Under the pieces are notes generated by a model that saw only the letters and a program-made list of their open reading frames with translations, searched no databases and was not told where the DNA came from. 11,624 bases of DNA from JALUUH01 sp964636675 (GTDB lineage: Bacteria; Pseudomonadota; Gammaproteobacteria; S012-40): NCBI GenBank assembly GCA_964636675.1, contig CAZWUO010000117.1, positions 1 through 11,624 of the forward strand, given 5' to 3'. A program made the position numbers and the translations under genes. The first letter of the stretch is position 1. Every line of letters starts with the position of its first letter. This document shows positions 1 through 7,164 of this stretch, in pieces.

Positions 1-636
1 GATGCGGCGAGTGCAACACTCAAGCTCGACCAAGTGGGGTGCTGGGATCACTGCCGACGGAAATTTAAAGAAGCCCAGTCCGCACAGCCGGTCAAGCAAA
101 AAGGGCAAAGCAAAGCGGATATCGCATTGATCAAAATCGGAAAACTGTATGCCATCGAACGAAAAATAAAAGACCTAAGCCCGGAGCGAAAATACCAACA
201 ACGTCAGAAGAAAAGTCTGCCGGTATTGGAAGACCTGAAAGCGTGGATGGACAAGAATATGGGTAAAGCACCCGCCGATTCACTTATCTCTGTAGCGCTT
301 GTATATATGAAAAATCAGTGGCCAAAGCTCACGCGTTATTGCGAAGATGGAAAAATACCGATCAGTAATATCTTGGCAGAGAACGCCATTCGACCGTTTG
401 TGATCGGCAGAAAGAACGGGTTGTTTGCTGACACACCTAAAGGTGCGCATGCCAGTGGTATTTTTTACAGTCTGATTGAGACAGCAAAAGCCAATGAGAT
501 AGAACCCTATTCGTATCTGCATTATATTTTTAAAGAACTTCCTTATGCCGATACGATTGAAAAGATTGAGGCATTATTGCCTTGGCGGGTGAAAGATAAA
601 GTGACGCCATTGAAAAGAAAACAGAAGACGGATTAG
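1..636 (+). CDS. tnpC: IS66-family transposase (TnpC), C-terminal part, 5' end outside window
   Basis: This is the C-terminal part of the large transposase of an IS66-type element, which catalyses DNA strand transfer through a DDE site. The frame is open from base 1, and the visible 211 residues begin inside the catalytic domain. The hallmark GCWDHCRRKF lies at residues 13-22 (the usual family form is GCWAHARRKF). A long linker follows, then LAENAIRPFVIGRKN, which holds the catalytic Glu, and the very conserved block FADTPKGAHAS...SLIETAKANEIEPYSYL. The C-terminus ends in the typical LLPWRV region plus a basic tail. No stop or frameshift is visible in this part, so the transposase may still be functional if its 5' half is intact. 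The 31 bases between its TAG and the element end include the terminal repeat. Confidence 0.9.
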   Translation, partial: DAASATLKLDQVGCWDHCRRKFKEAQSAQPVKQKGQSKADIALIKIGKLYAIERKIKDLSPERKYQQRQKKSLPVLEDLKAWMDKNMGKAPADSLISVALVYMKNQWPKLTRYCEDGKIPISNILAENAIRPFVIGRKNGLFADTPKGAHASGIFYSLIETAKANEIEPYSYLHYIFKELPYADTIEKIEALLPWRVKDKVTPLKRKQKTD

Positions 637-647
637 AAAACAACTAC

Positions 648-667
648 GTGGATAGTTTGGCGCTTAC
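648..667. repeat. IS66 right terminal inverted repeat
   Basis: The reverse complement of this stretch starts GTAAGCGCCAAAC and continues TATCCAC. The plus-strand sequence at 11573-11592 starts with the same 13 bases and continues AAACCAC, giving 18 of 20 identities. This marks the outer edge of the left IS66 copy. It is also the exact breakpoint with the IS3 remnant, whose homology begins just beyond it. Confidence 0.85.
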
Positions 668-1090
668 ACCAGAGAAGCTAATGAATACGGAGACTCTGCA
701 TCTCCATCATCGTATGAAAGCGTTATTTAAGCAGAGCCGCAATAGCTTAGGTAGCCGTGAAATGATGAAGAAATTACGTGAAGAAGGCTTTCAAATCGGT
801 CGCGACAAAGTATGTAACATAATGAAAATACTGGGCCTAGAAGTCACTCAGCGCCTTGCATACAAGGTAACAACGAAAAGAAACCATGGTGATAAAGTTG
901 CCGATAATTTATTAAATCAGAACTTTAATTCTGTTGGGCTTAATCAGGTCTGGGCAGGTGATATTACCTACTTGAAAACCGGCGAAGGCTAGATGTATTT
1001 AGCGATAGTAATGGATTTATACTCACGGCGAATAGTGGGCTGGTACATCAGTAAACGCATGACGACTGACTTGATATGTAAAGCTATGGA
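668..1090 (+). pseudogene. IS3-family transposase OrfB remnant, split by IS66, with internal stop
   Basis: A fragment of the DDE integrase-type OrfB of an IS3-family element. In one frame it reads HLHHRMKALFKQSRNSLGSR (helix-turn-helix HTH_21 region), followed by the rve core beginning LNQVWAGDITYLKTGEG with the first catalytic Asp. A TAG at 990-992 follows where the family has Trp before MYLAIVMDLYSRRIVGW; one TGG to TAG change explains it. The frame then stays open through MYLAIVMDLYSRRIVGWYISKRMTTDL to KAME near 1088, where homology stops at the IS200-like fragment. The last catalytic Glu is missing. The 5' part was cut off by the IS66 insertion at 667/668, and presumably lies on the far side of that element. 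Not functional. Confidence 0.88.
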
Positions 1091-1351
1091 ATGGCTGACC
1101 ACATTCATATGTGTATTAGTATTCCGCCAAAATATGCTGTTTCAAATGTTGTGGGTTATTTGAAAGGAAAAAGTGCTATATCCATAGCTCGTAAATTTAA
1201 AGGGCGGCAAAAGAATTTTACGGGTGAGCATTTTTGGGCGCGAGGTTATTTTGTCTCAACAGTAGGTCTTGATGAAGCAATGGTGATTGAATATATTCGA
1301 AACCAGGAAAAGGATGATGAGCAACGGGATCAGCTCAGGCTTGGAATATAG
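1091..1351 (+). pseudogene. tnpA: IS200/IS605-family TnpA transposase, N-terminally truncated
   Basis: This is the C-terminal 86 residues of a HUH single-strand transposase of the IS200/IS605 type, normally about 140-150 residues. The HUH pair is present in ADHIHMCISIPPKYAVSNVVGYLKGKSAISIARKF. It is followed by FWARGYFVSTVGLDEAMVIEYIRNQEKDDEQRDQL, which contains the catalytic Tyr in YIRNQ. The N-terminal beta strands that should precede the HUH motif are absent: upstream DNA is the IS3 remnant in another frame, so the first Met is not the native start. The junction falls at about 1086-1092, where both sources share short GAATGG-like sequence. The fragment keeps both catalytic motifs but probably cannot fold into an active dimer. 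The element's right end follows directly. Confidence 0.85.
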
Positions 1352-1353
1352 AT

Positions 1354-1419
1354 GCGCCCTGGGCGCTTACTTTAGCCCTTTGAGGGCGTAACCAAATAAG
1401 CCTCCGGCTTTGCCGGAGG
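1354..1419 (+). repeat. Hairpin cluster at right end of IS200/IS605 relic
   Basis: There are three consecutive stem-loops. The first is GCGCC/GGCGC at 1354-1366, with a very small loop. The second is GCCCT (1375-1379) with AGGGC (1383-1387). The strongest is CCTCCGGC (1401-1408), TTT, GCCGGAGG (1412-1419), a perfect 8-bp stem. IS200/IS605 elements are recognised as single-stranded hairpins near their ends, so the last stem probably marks the right-end recognition structure, with the cleavage site within a few tens of bases. It has no U-run and so is not a good intrinsic terminator. Just beyond, AATATGCA occurs twice (1431-1438 and 1448-1455). Confidence 0.6.
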
Positions 1420-1571
1420 TAATTTAACTCAATATGCATTTAGTTTTAATATGCAGTTTGTGAGTGAGTTATTGCTTATCTTAACGTAACGATCACAGAA
1501 ATGAGTGCGTATCTTTTTCTACAATAACAACAAGCGGTTTCAGTTGTTCGCTTTTTCAATGGGGTTTTAAA

Positions 1572-2723
1572 ATGAAAAATCAAATTCAGCTATTATTTTG
1601 CGGGGATCTTGCTCCTATTGGTAAAAATGAAATGTTTCTAGTAAATGGGCTGGAGTTGTTTGCAGATGTTGAAGAAGAAATTAAAAGTTCTGATTTGTCT
1701 TTTGTGAATCTTGAGTCTCCTCTTACAATATCTAACCAGAAAATATTGAAGAATGGCCCGAGACTTAAAGCCGCTCCAAGTTGTATCGATGTAATTCAAA
1801 AGGTGGGTTTTTCGTTGATCGGTTTGGCAAATAATCATGTTATGGATTATGGTGAGCGAGGCTTAAGCGAAACGATTATATGTTGTAATAATGTTGGTTT
1901 GGATTTCGTAGGTGCTGGCAGTGACCTAGAGGAAGCGCAACAAATTTATTATAAAGATATTAAAGGGGTAATGGTGGCAATTATCGCAATAGCTGAGTAT
2001 GAATTCAGTATTGCGACGACGGATCAAGCTGGCGCCGCTCCAGTGAATACAATTGATAATTACAAGCAAATATTAGAAGCAAAAGACAATGCTGATATCG
2101 TGGTTGTTACTATTCATGGAGGCAATGAGTATTTTTCGTTACCAAGGCCTGGCTTGAGGAAAACTTGTAAACATTATGTCGACTTGGGTGTTGACGCAAT
2201 AATTTGTCATCATCCTCATGTACCTGGTGCGTTCGAACATTATAAAGGGGCTCCAATATTTTATAGTATAGGTAATTTCTTATTTGATGTAGAGGCTAAC
2301 AATCCTCGGTGGGATGAAGGATATATGGTTAAGATAAGTATAGATGTTGAACAGAAAAAGATGCTTGATCCAATTATTATCCCATATACTCAAGATGTCA
2401 GCAATCCAGGGATAATCAAAATGAAAGGGAAGGAAAAAGAGCTGTTTATAAATCATATAGAGTCACTTAATGCTATTCTTTTAGATAATGACTCTTGGTT
2501 AGTGAAGTGGGATGAATTCTGTCTGAGTAAAAAAGACAATTACATTATAAATACTTTTTTTCCATTTAAGTTTAGAGGCCTTGGTTTTTTGAGTAGAAAG
2601 CTGGGTATAGGAAAACTTTTACTAAATAGAGAATCGATACCGACCAAAATTAATCAAATTGAATGTGACTCTCACCGTGAAGCAATATTGAATATTTTAA
2701 GAAAAAGACTGTCAAATGGTTAA
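1572..2723 (+). CDS. CapA-family (PGA_cap) metallophosphatase-like protein
   Basis: A 383-residue protein of the CapA/PgsA-like family, a calcineurin-type metallophosphoesterase fold found in poly-gamma-glutamate and other polysaccharide loci. Conserved metal-site blocks appear in order: GD (11-12), NLESPL (46-51), LANNHVMDYG (85-94), HGGNEY (182-187), HHPHVPGAFE (213-222) and YSIGNFLFD (231-239). The length is near normal for the family and the frame is intact. I see no signal peptide or N-terminal membrane anchor, unlike Bacillus CapA, so it may be cytoplasmic. GGGG at 1561-1564 is a plausible ribosome site for the ATG. The stop codon overlaps the next gene's start by 8 bases, implying coupled translation. 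Upstream, 1420-1571 is AT-rich non-coding DNA in which I found no convincing promoter. The substrate is unknown; hydrolysis or transfer on an acidic or amino-acid-decorated glycan is inference. Confidence 0.85.
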   Translation: MKNQIQLLFCGDLAPIGKNEMFLVNGLELFADVEEEIKSSDLSFVNLESPLTISNQKILKNGPRLKAAPSCIDVIQKVGFSLIGLANNHVMDYGERGLSETIICCNNVGLDFVGAGSDLEEAQQIYYKDIKGVMVAIIAIAEYEFSIATTDQAGAAPVNTIDNYKQILEAKDNADIVVVTIHGGNEYFSLPRPGLRKTCKHYVDLGVDAIICHHPHVPGAFEHYKGAPIFYSIGNFLFDVEANNPRWDEGYMVKISIDVEQKKMLDPIIIPYTQDVSNPGIIKMKGKEKELFINHIESLNAILLDNDSWLVKWDEFCLSKKDNYIINTFFPFKFRGLGFLSRKLGIGKLLLNRESIPTKINQIECDSHREAILNILRKRLSNG

Positions 2724-4203
2724 ATCATATATTTTTGGGGGGCAAGATTTTATCTTGAAATCAGATCTAGCCTGTGAGTTTCCTATCTATATCTATCTTT
2801 CTGACGATAAAAAATTATTGCTCTATTCAGAATCAATTAAAGAATTACTTGATGATGTGCGTGTCGATAAGCCATTAGAACTTGGGCCTAATGTTATTTC
2901 ATTTTTACTTCAAAGTGGAGTCGTGCCTCTTCCAAATACTGTATATAAAAATATTTTTATTGTTGGTATTGGATATTCTGTAGTTATTAGAAGTGTTGAC
3001 AATGAAATAGAAATAAAATTTTCACACAAATTCCCCTTTCTTAACGAATGCAGAGGCGAACAAACTGGAATAGATGAACAACTTATTTTGGAGTTACTGT
3101 CTGGTGCAGTAATTTCAAGAATTGATGACAAGAAACAAACATTTTTATTTCATAGTGCGGGTAAAGATAGTAATTCCATAGCTTTAGCTTTAGCTGAAGC
3201 TGGTTGGCAAGATAGAATTACGTGTGTGTCCCATAAAAGCAAAGGAGATAAAGATGAAAGTGAGATTTCAAAAAAAATAGCAACTAAATTGGGCTTTTCT
3301 CATCAAAAAGTATTTGAACTCTCGAAAATAACTCAGTCACATTTGAACTCCTTTGGTGATTATTTCGAAAATATTCCGCTACCTTGTATGGATAATGTTG
3401 TTCTAGCTTACCCTATATATTCTACTCAGATCAATTTTCATGGTAGTAATATTATAGATGGGAGTGGGAACGATGTTTACATGGGTCATATTCCGAGTAA
3501 GTCAGAGTATTTTCGGCAAAAATATTTTTCAAAATTTGATAGCTTTAGGTTTGTGGCGGATCGTTTGACTTCTGGTTCGGTTATTCGAATGGCGACAAAT
3601 ACGCGGGCGGAATGGGCAGGGTTATTTGGTTTTTCATATGGCGATGTGGAAAAGTTTTCAATGGAGGCTTCTGATGTTCATAGTTATTGGAGAGATGAAA
3701 CTGAAAATAGAAAAGATTGGGATTATTTTGACTTGAGGGCAGATATATGGGGTGGGCTAGTTGAATTTGAAAAAGTTATGCGTAAGGTAAGAAATTTTGC
3801 CGATATGAACAGCGCGAATGTGATTTTTCCGTTTACAAATGAAGATGTTACAAAATACATTTTTAGTTTTTCGGAGGAGTGCTTATTCAATAGGCGTGAA
3901 TTGAGGAACAAGTTACCATTGAGAAAGCTGTTGCATGAAAAAATTGATATTAATAGTGACTCGCTGGGGAAAATGGCATATGAGTTTGACTATTACTCAA
4001 TTCTAATGATGATGAGAAACGATGTTGACCATGAAATATTATCTTGTAAATTATGGCGTAAAGATGAAGTAAAGAGGATTCTAGATAGCCTTTACGCCAA
4101 AATTGATTTAAATCATCGATTGTCTGGAAAAATAAAAGCTTTTGTTCAGCGGGTATATTTGATAAGCGCTTGGCACAATCGTAATAAGTATTTGAAAAAA
4201 TGA
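2716..4203 (+). CDS. Asparagine synthetase-like protein (PP-loop amidotransferase/ligase domain)
   Basis: A 495-residue protein related to asparagine synthetases and the beta-lactam/lasso synthetases. The N-terminal part (about 1-115) resembles a degenerate glutaminase domain: FLLQSGVVPLPNTVYKNIFI (63-82) matches the usual 'G-P-T-hK-I' end of that domain. There is no Cys after Met1, so canonical glutaminase activity is not expected. The synthetase half begins near 140 with the PP-loop FHSAGKDSNSIALALA (145-160). The standard form is SGGxDS, so one Gly is Ala here. A later DGSGNDVYMG block matches the family's GxGxDExFxGY. In related clusters such proteins amidate sugar uronates (for example WbpS) or join an amine to a carboxylate through an acyl-adenylate; either role here is inference. 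Translation is probably coupled to the capA-like gene. The wzy remnant begins directly after its stop. Confidence 0.75.
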   Translation: MVKSYIFGGQDFILKSDLACEFPIYIYLSDDKKLLLYSESIKELLDDVRVDKPLELGPNVISFLLQSGVVPLPNTVYKNIFIVGIGYSVVIRSVDNEIEIKFSHKFPFLNECRGEQTGIDEQLILELLSGAVISRIDDKKQTFLFHSAGKDSNSIALALAEAGWQDRITCVSHKSKGDKDESEISKKIATKLGFSHQKVFELSKITQSHLNSFGDYFENIPLPCMDNVVLAYPIYSTQINFHGSNIIDGSGNDVYMGHIPSKSEYFRQKYFSKFDSFRFVADRLTSGSVIRMATNTRAEWAGLFGFSYGDVEKFSMEASDVHSYWRDETENRKDWDYFDLRADIWGGLVEFEKVMRKVRNFADMNSANVIFPFTNEDVTKYIFSFSEECLFNRRELRNKLPLRKLLHEKIDINSDSLGKMAYEFDYYSILMMMRNDVDHEILSCKLWRKDEVKRILDSLYAKIDLNHRLSGKIKAFVQRVYLISAWHNRNKYLKK

Positions 4204-5074
4204 GAAAACATAGTGATAGCTGCTAATAGTCACTTGAGGCCTCACTTTTTTATGCTATCAATATTTTTTGGGATTGTTATGGTGTTTTCCGGCTCACAAT
4301 GAGCTAACAAAGATTTTTGTTTGGGGTTTGGGTAGTTTTGTTGTGCTTGTGACAGCAAGCTTAATATTGCTTAAACCTAAAATTACAGTTGCTACATATC
4401 AACATGGAGATTTAGAGTCAAAAAGAACCTCAAGCGGTGGAATTCGGATATTTCTCTATATATACCCGTAGCGTTATAAATTTAGGCTTTATTGCACGCC
4501 CTATTCCTTTCATGACGGTGTTGAAATTCCTCGCAATAGTCCGGCTATTACTCGTCATTTCGCCTCGCCATGAAAGGAATATGACGCACACTAAAAACCT
4601 AAATCTATGACGCCACGGGTATAGAAGCGTTTAAAGTTTTTTTGAATCACCCATACAAAGGTGTTGGTGTAAACAATGGGCAGTTTTTTGACGACCCCTA
4701 GTGCGATATTGAAAGGGGAAGAATATCGTATAAATAGTCAGAATAATTATACTGAGATGCTTTTAAATGCAGGTGTAATTGGTTTTTCTCTTTATTATCT
4801 ACCCATAATTTGGTTATTTATTAAAATATTGAAACTCGATAAAACGCATCCCTATTTTTTTATGAGGAATATGGTTCTAACTTTATTGGTTTTAAAGCTG
4901 TCGTTAGATTTTGGTATGAAAAGTTATAATAATGTGGGGCATGTGCTTGTCCTCGTACTGTCATGGACGGTTTATTTTAAATATTTGAAAAACGGTCTTC
5001 GAAAGCACAAAGTTAATGCAGTTTCATTTGCAACATTGCCCCCTAAAGAAAAAGAAAGTGATTTGATAAAGTAG
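4204..5074 (+). pseudogene. wzy: O-antigen polymerase (Wzy/Wzy_C) remnant, 5'-deleted, frameshifted, MITE-interrupted
   Basis: This is the C-terminal half of an inner-membrane O-antigen polymerase, recovered by joining four pieces. (a) 4204 to about 4286 in frame 1 encodes a membrane segment ending FFGIVMVFSGS. (b) Frame 2 from about 4287 continues NELTKIFVWGLGSFVVLVTA...SSGGIRIFLYI. The shift fits loss of two bases from an original SGSRNEL-type codon run near 4286-4289. (c) After the MITE, frame 1 at 4624-4698 reads EAFKVFLNHPYKGVGVNNGQ. (d) One extra C in the run at 4695-4698 shifts to frame 2, which reads SAILKGEEYRINSQNNYTEM and three membrane helices before the stop. The block 'hP.kGvG.nn...(N)NxyxexLlnaG' is typical of the family. 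About 235 residues survive of the roughly 400 expected, and the first half is missing. The gene cannot make a working polymerase. Confidence 0.82.
4463..4621. mobile_element. Palindromic MITE (159 bp) inserted in wzy, TA target duplication
   Basis: A small non-coding element with terminal inverted repeats starting TACCCGT. Including the flanking TA, the left end (4461-4486) and the complement of the right end (4598-4623) match at 23 of 26 bases. The inverted symmetry continues inward: TATTCCTTTCATG at 4502-4514 pairs with CATGAAAGGAATA at 4569-4581, and AATAG/CTATT lie around a CCGG centre. Nearly the whole element could therefore fold as one long imperfect hairpin. TA occurs on both sides (4461-4462 and 4622-4623), as in Tc1/mariner-IS630-type insertions. 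Removing the element plus one TA (161 bp) rejoins TAT-ATA-GAA-GCG and puts wzy fragments b and c in frame. It carries no gene, so it would need a transposase in trans. The IS630-type assignment is inference from the TA duplication. Confidence 0.83.
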
Positions 5075-5089
5075 GTTACCGGGTGAATT

Positions 5090-5872
5090 ATGGTAAATTT
5101 AGTAGAGAAAAGAGTTGAAAAGAAATATGTTGTTTACACCGCTTTGTTTGGTGATTACGATGAATTAAATGAATTTAATTTTGAAAGTCCAGAATGTGAC
5201 TTTATTTGCTATACAGATAATGTAAATTTGAAGTCAGATTCGTGGATGATTATTGTTGTTGACTGTGAATTAAATCCGAATATGATGAATCGGTATTATA
5301 AAATTTTACCGCATAAACATTTGAGTAAATATGATGCAAGCTTATATGTAGATGCGAATATTAGATTCAAACAGGATCCTGCCCACCTTTTTGAAAAATA
5401 TTTACTGAATTATGATGTCTTAGCATTAAAGCATAACAAGAGGGACTGTATTTATTCAGAAGGTTTGGCGTGTATAAAATTATGTAAAGTAGAATTTCTC
5501 AGTGTTACTAATCAGGTTAGAGGTTATATAAATGATGGTTTTCCAAAAAATCACGGATTGACACTTAACCGTGTTTTATTAAGAGCGCATAATGAACAAC
5601 ATATTGTCACTCTTATGGAGGATTGGTGGGTTGAATTAAATACGAAAACACAACGAGATCAGCTGAGTTTTTGCTATGTGACGTGGAAAAATAAGACGAA
5701 AGTTGGATATATTTCTGAAAATCCAGAAAGCTGTAATGAGTATTTTGAGTTGTTGCCCCATGAAAAAGAAAAAGTAAACACTTTGATTAAAGGCTATAGA
5801 CATGCTATCACAGTTATTCGGCTGATTATTTTTTCCCCGATTTATTTTTACAGAGTTACTCGGTTACTTTAA
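5090..5872 (+). CDS. DUF616 (TOD1/MUCI70-like) putative glycosyltransferase
   Basis: A 260-residue protein that reads as the glycosyltransferase-like DUF616 domain (about 12-230), also known from plant TOD1/MUCI70 proteins. Characteristic blocks are VVYTALFGDYDEL (14-26), FICYTDN (38-44), NPNMMNRYYKILPHKHL (62-78), the putative metal/nucleotide site SLYVDANI (84-91), HNKRDCIYSEG (115-125), then a Gly-Leu rich segment with NDGFPKNHGL and a late RDQLSFCYV. The C-terminal 20 residues (VIRLIIFSPIYFYRVTRLL) are hydrophobic and basic and may hold the protein to the inner membrane. The start is supported by GGGTGA at 5081-5086, although the spacing to ATG is short. It follows the broken wzy by 15 bases. 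The context suggests sugar transfer in the glycan pathway; donor and acceptor are unknown. Confidence 0.8.
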   Translation: MVNLVEKRVEKKYVVYTALFGDYDELNEFNFESPECDFICYTDNVNLKSDSWMIIVVDCELNPNMMNRYYKILPHKHLSKYDASLYVDANIRFKQDPAHLFEKYLLNYDVLALKHNKRDCIYSEGLACIKLCKVEFLSVTNQVRGYINDGFPKNHGLTLNRVLLRAHNEQHIVTLMEDWWVELNTKTQRDQLSFCYVTWKNKTKVGYISENPESCNEYFELLPHEKEKVNTLIKGYRHAITVIRLIIFSPIYFYRVTRLL

Positions 5873-6214
5873 CTACACTAAATGCAGTTATTGGACTCAT
5901 ATAGGTCTATTTATTTGGAATGTTATGGGTTTTGATCGTTTGGTGCAGATGTGAAATATTAAAAAGTTTTTGATGGGGCTTTAGTTTATGAAATTCTGTA
6001 GTATTTAAATGAGAAGTTTTTATTGTCTCTGTTGTGGTTACTCAGCTTTCTGATAATAGGTATATTAGAGGATTATATGCAAGTCAGTTGTCTTATTATT
6101 AGTTAGACTAATCTTGTTTAAAATGAATTATTAATCTCTTAAAAACAGAGAATATTATTTAGTTTGGGTTGAAAAAGAAAAGCTAAACATTGTTGAAAAT
6201 AAATTGGAGATATA
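5873..6214. other. AT-rich intergenic stretch, possible decayed coding DNA
   Basis: No convincing gene lies here. One short open stretch (6002-6106, plus) would encode a hydrophobic peptide including FLLSLLWLLSFLIIGIL but has no start or ribosome site, and may be a shred of a lost membrane protein. A second short frame just before the methyltransferase (about 6140-6214) contains EYYLVWVEKEKLN, faintly like EYFELLPHEKEKVN near the end of the preceding gene; chance similarity of AT-rich lysine codons is as likely. GGAGA at 6206-6210 is the ribosome site of the next gene. No terminator or clear promoter was found. Confidence 0.5.
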
Positions 6215-7162
6215 GTGATTAGTTCTGCCCTAATATCAAGTTTGCGTTGCCCTCAATGTCGTGTCGGAGGTTTTGATGATCATGACTCATTATTGACTTG
6301 TAAACACTGCAAAACAAAGTTTCCTTTTTCACAACATCGCCCGATTTTATTGAGACATGACAACGCGCTTTTTTCCATAGATGACTATGTCCAAGCTACT
6401 CCTGATCTAGGAAATATGAAACAAGGGTTGAAACGTTTTGTTCCTAGCCCCTCCGTAAATCTGGCTTATGCTAGGGTAGTTGGATTGCTTCGAGGGATGC
6501 TTGATGAACAAGGTGTTCAAAATATTCTTGTTGTTGGTGGAGGGAAACAGAGAAAATGGCTTGATCCTATGTTGAAATCAATATATTCGCATAATGTCGT
6601 GTATTCTGATATTGATACCGGCGCTGATGTAGATTTGTTTTGTGATGGACATGACTTACCTTTTGACAGCAACGTGTTTGATGCTGTTATTACTACTGCG
6701 GTTTTAGAGCATGTGCTTTTACCTGAACGTGTAGCAGATGAAATTTACCGAATTCTCAAATCAGGTGGTTTTTTGTATTCAGAGATGCCATTTATGCAGC
6801 AAGTGCATGAAGGTGCGTATGACTTCACTCGTTATACTTTATCGGGACATCGAAGGTTGTTTAATGGTTTTTCTGAAATTGAGTCAGGTATGGTTGCTGG
6901 CCCTGGCACTGCTCTTGTGTGGGCAATCGAGAATTTTTTGTTGGCTTTTGTTACAAAAAAGTATTTGCGTTTGTCAATAAAAATATTGAGTAGGTTAGTT
7001 TTTTCTTGGATAAAATATGCGGATCAATTGCTTGTAGACAAGCCTCAGGCTATGGATGGTGCTTCTTGTACATATTTTTTTGGCAAAAAGGTAAAAGATA
7101 AGATCTCAGATGCTGAGATTATTAGCCGATATGTTGGTGCAAAACACTTGCAGCACGTTTGA
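6215..7162 (+). CDS. SAM-dependent methyltransferase with N-terminal zinc ribbon
   Basis: A 315-residue class I methyltransferase of the Methyltransf_11 type. The N-terminus has a Trm112-like zinc ribbon, with Cys pairs at 12/15 and 29/32 (RCPQCRVGGF...LTCKHCKTKF). Motif I is the variant NILVVGGGKQ (103-112) instead of the usual DxGxGxG. The acidic ribose site is SDIDTG (131-136). DGHDLPFDSNVFDAVI (144-159) and TAVLEHV (161-167) are the classical post-motif I regions, followed by EIYRILKSGGFLYSEMPF and the family's YDFTRYTLSGHRRLF. The hydrophobic stretch after residue 225 may touch the membrane. The GTG start is supported by GGAGA five bases upstream (6206-6210). It probably methylates a sugar or lipid-linked glycan intermediate, inferred from position. 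The stop lies 2 bases before the next ATG, so the two are likely co-translated. Confidence 0.82.
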   Translation: MISSALISSLRCPQCRVGGFDDHDSLLTCKHCKTKFPFSQHRPILLRHDNALFSIDDYVQATPDLGNMKQGLKRFVPSPSVNLAYARVVGLLRGMLDEQGVQNILVVGGGKQRKWLDPMLKSIYSHNVVYSDIDTGADVDLFCDGHDLPFDSNVFDAVITTAVLEHVLLPERVADEIYRILKSGGFLYSEMPFMQQVHEGAYDFTRYTLSGHRRLFNGFSEIESGMVAGPGTALVWAIENFLLAFVTKKYLRLSIKILSRLVFSWIKYADQLLVDKPQAMDGASCTYFFGKKVKDKISDAEIISRYVGAKHLQHV

Positions 7163-7164
7163 TA

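Larger units (their letters stand above)
1..667 (+). mobile_element. IS66-family insertion sequence, right (3') part, cut by window start
   Basis: The 3' part of an IS66-family element. It holds the end of the large DDE transposase gene, 11 bases of non-coding DNA, and a terminal inverted repeat whose outer end is base 667. IS66 ends typically begin GTAAGCG, and the complement of 655-667 reads GTAAGCGCCAAAC. Base 668 starts IS3-family DNA, so this element was inserted into an older IS3 copy. IS66 elements usually make 8-bp target duplications; the copy next to this end would be accagaga (668-675), but its partner lies outside the window. A matching end appears at 11573. Confidence 0.88.

Noticed and set aside
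1401..1419. Rho-independent terminator at the CCTCCGGC hairpin
   Set aside because: The stem is strong, but there is no U-run; its location fits an IS200/IS605 end hairpin better.
1431..1455. Direct repeat AATATGCA as an attachment site or CRISPR unit
   Set aside because: There are only two 8-base AT-rich copies 17 bases apart, with no further copies; chance is likely. No CRISPR array is present in the window.
4268..4471. A stand-alone 67-residue membrane protein
   Set aside because: Its first residues come from a shifted frame and its last ones from the MITE; the middle is a piece of Wzy, so it is part of the pseudogene.
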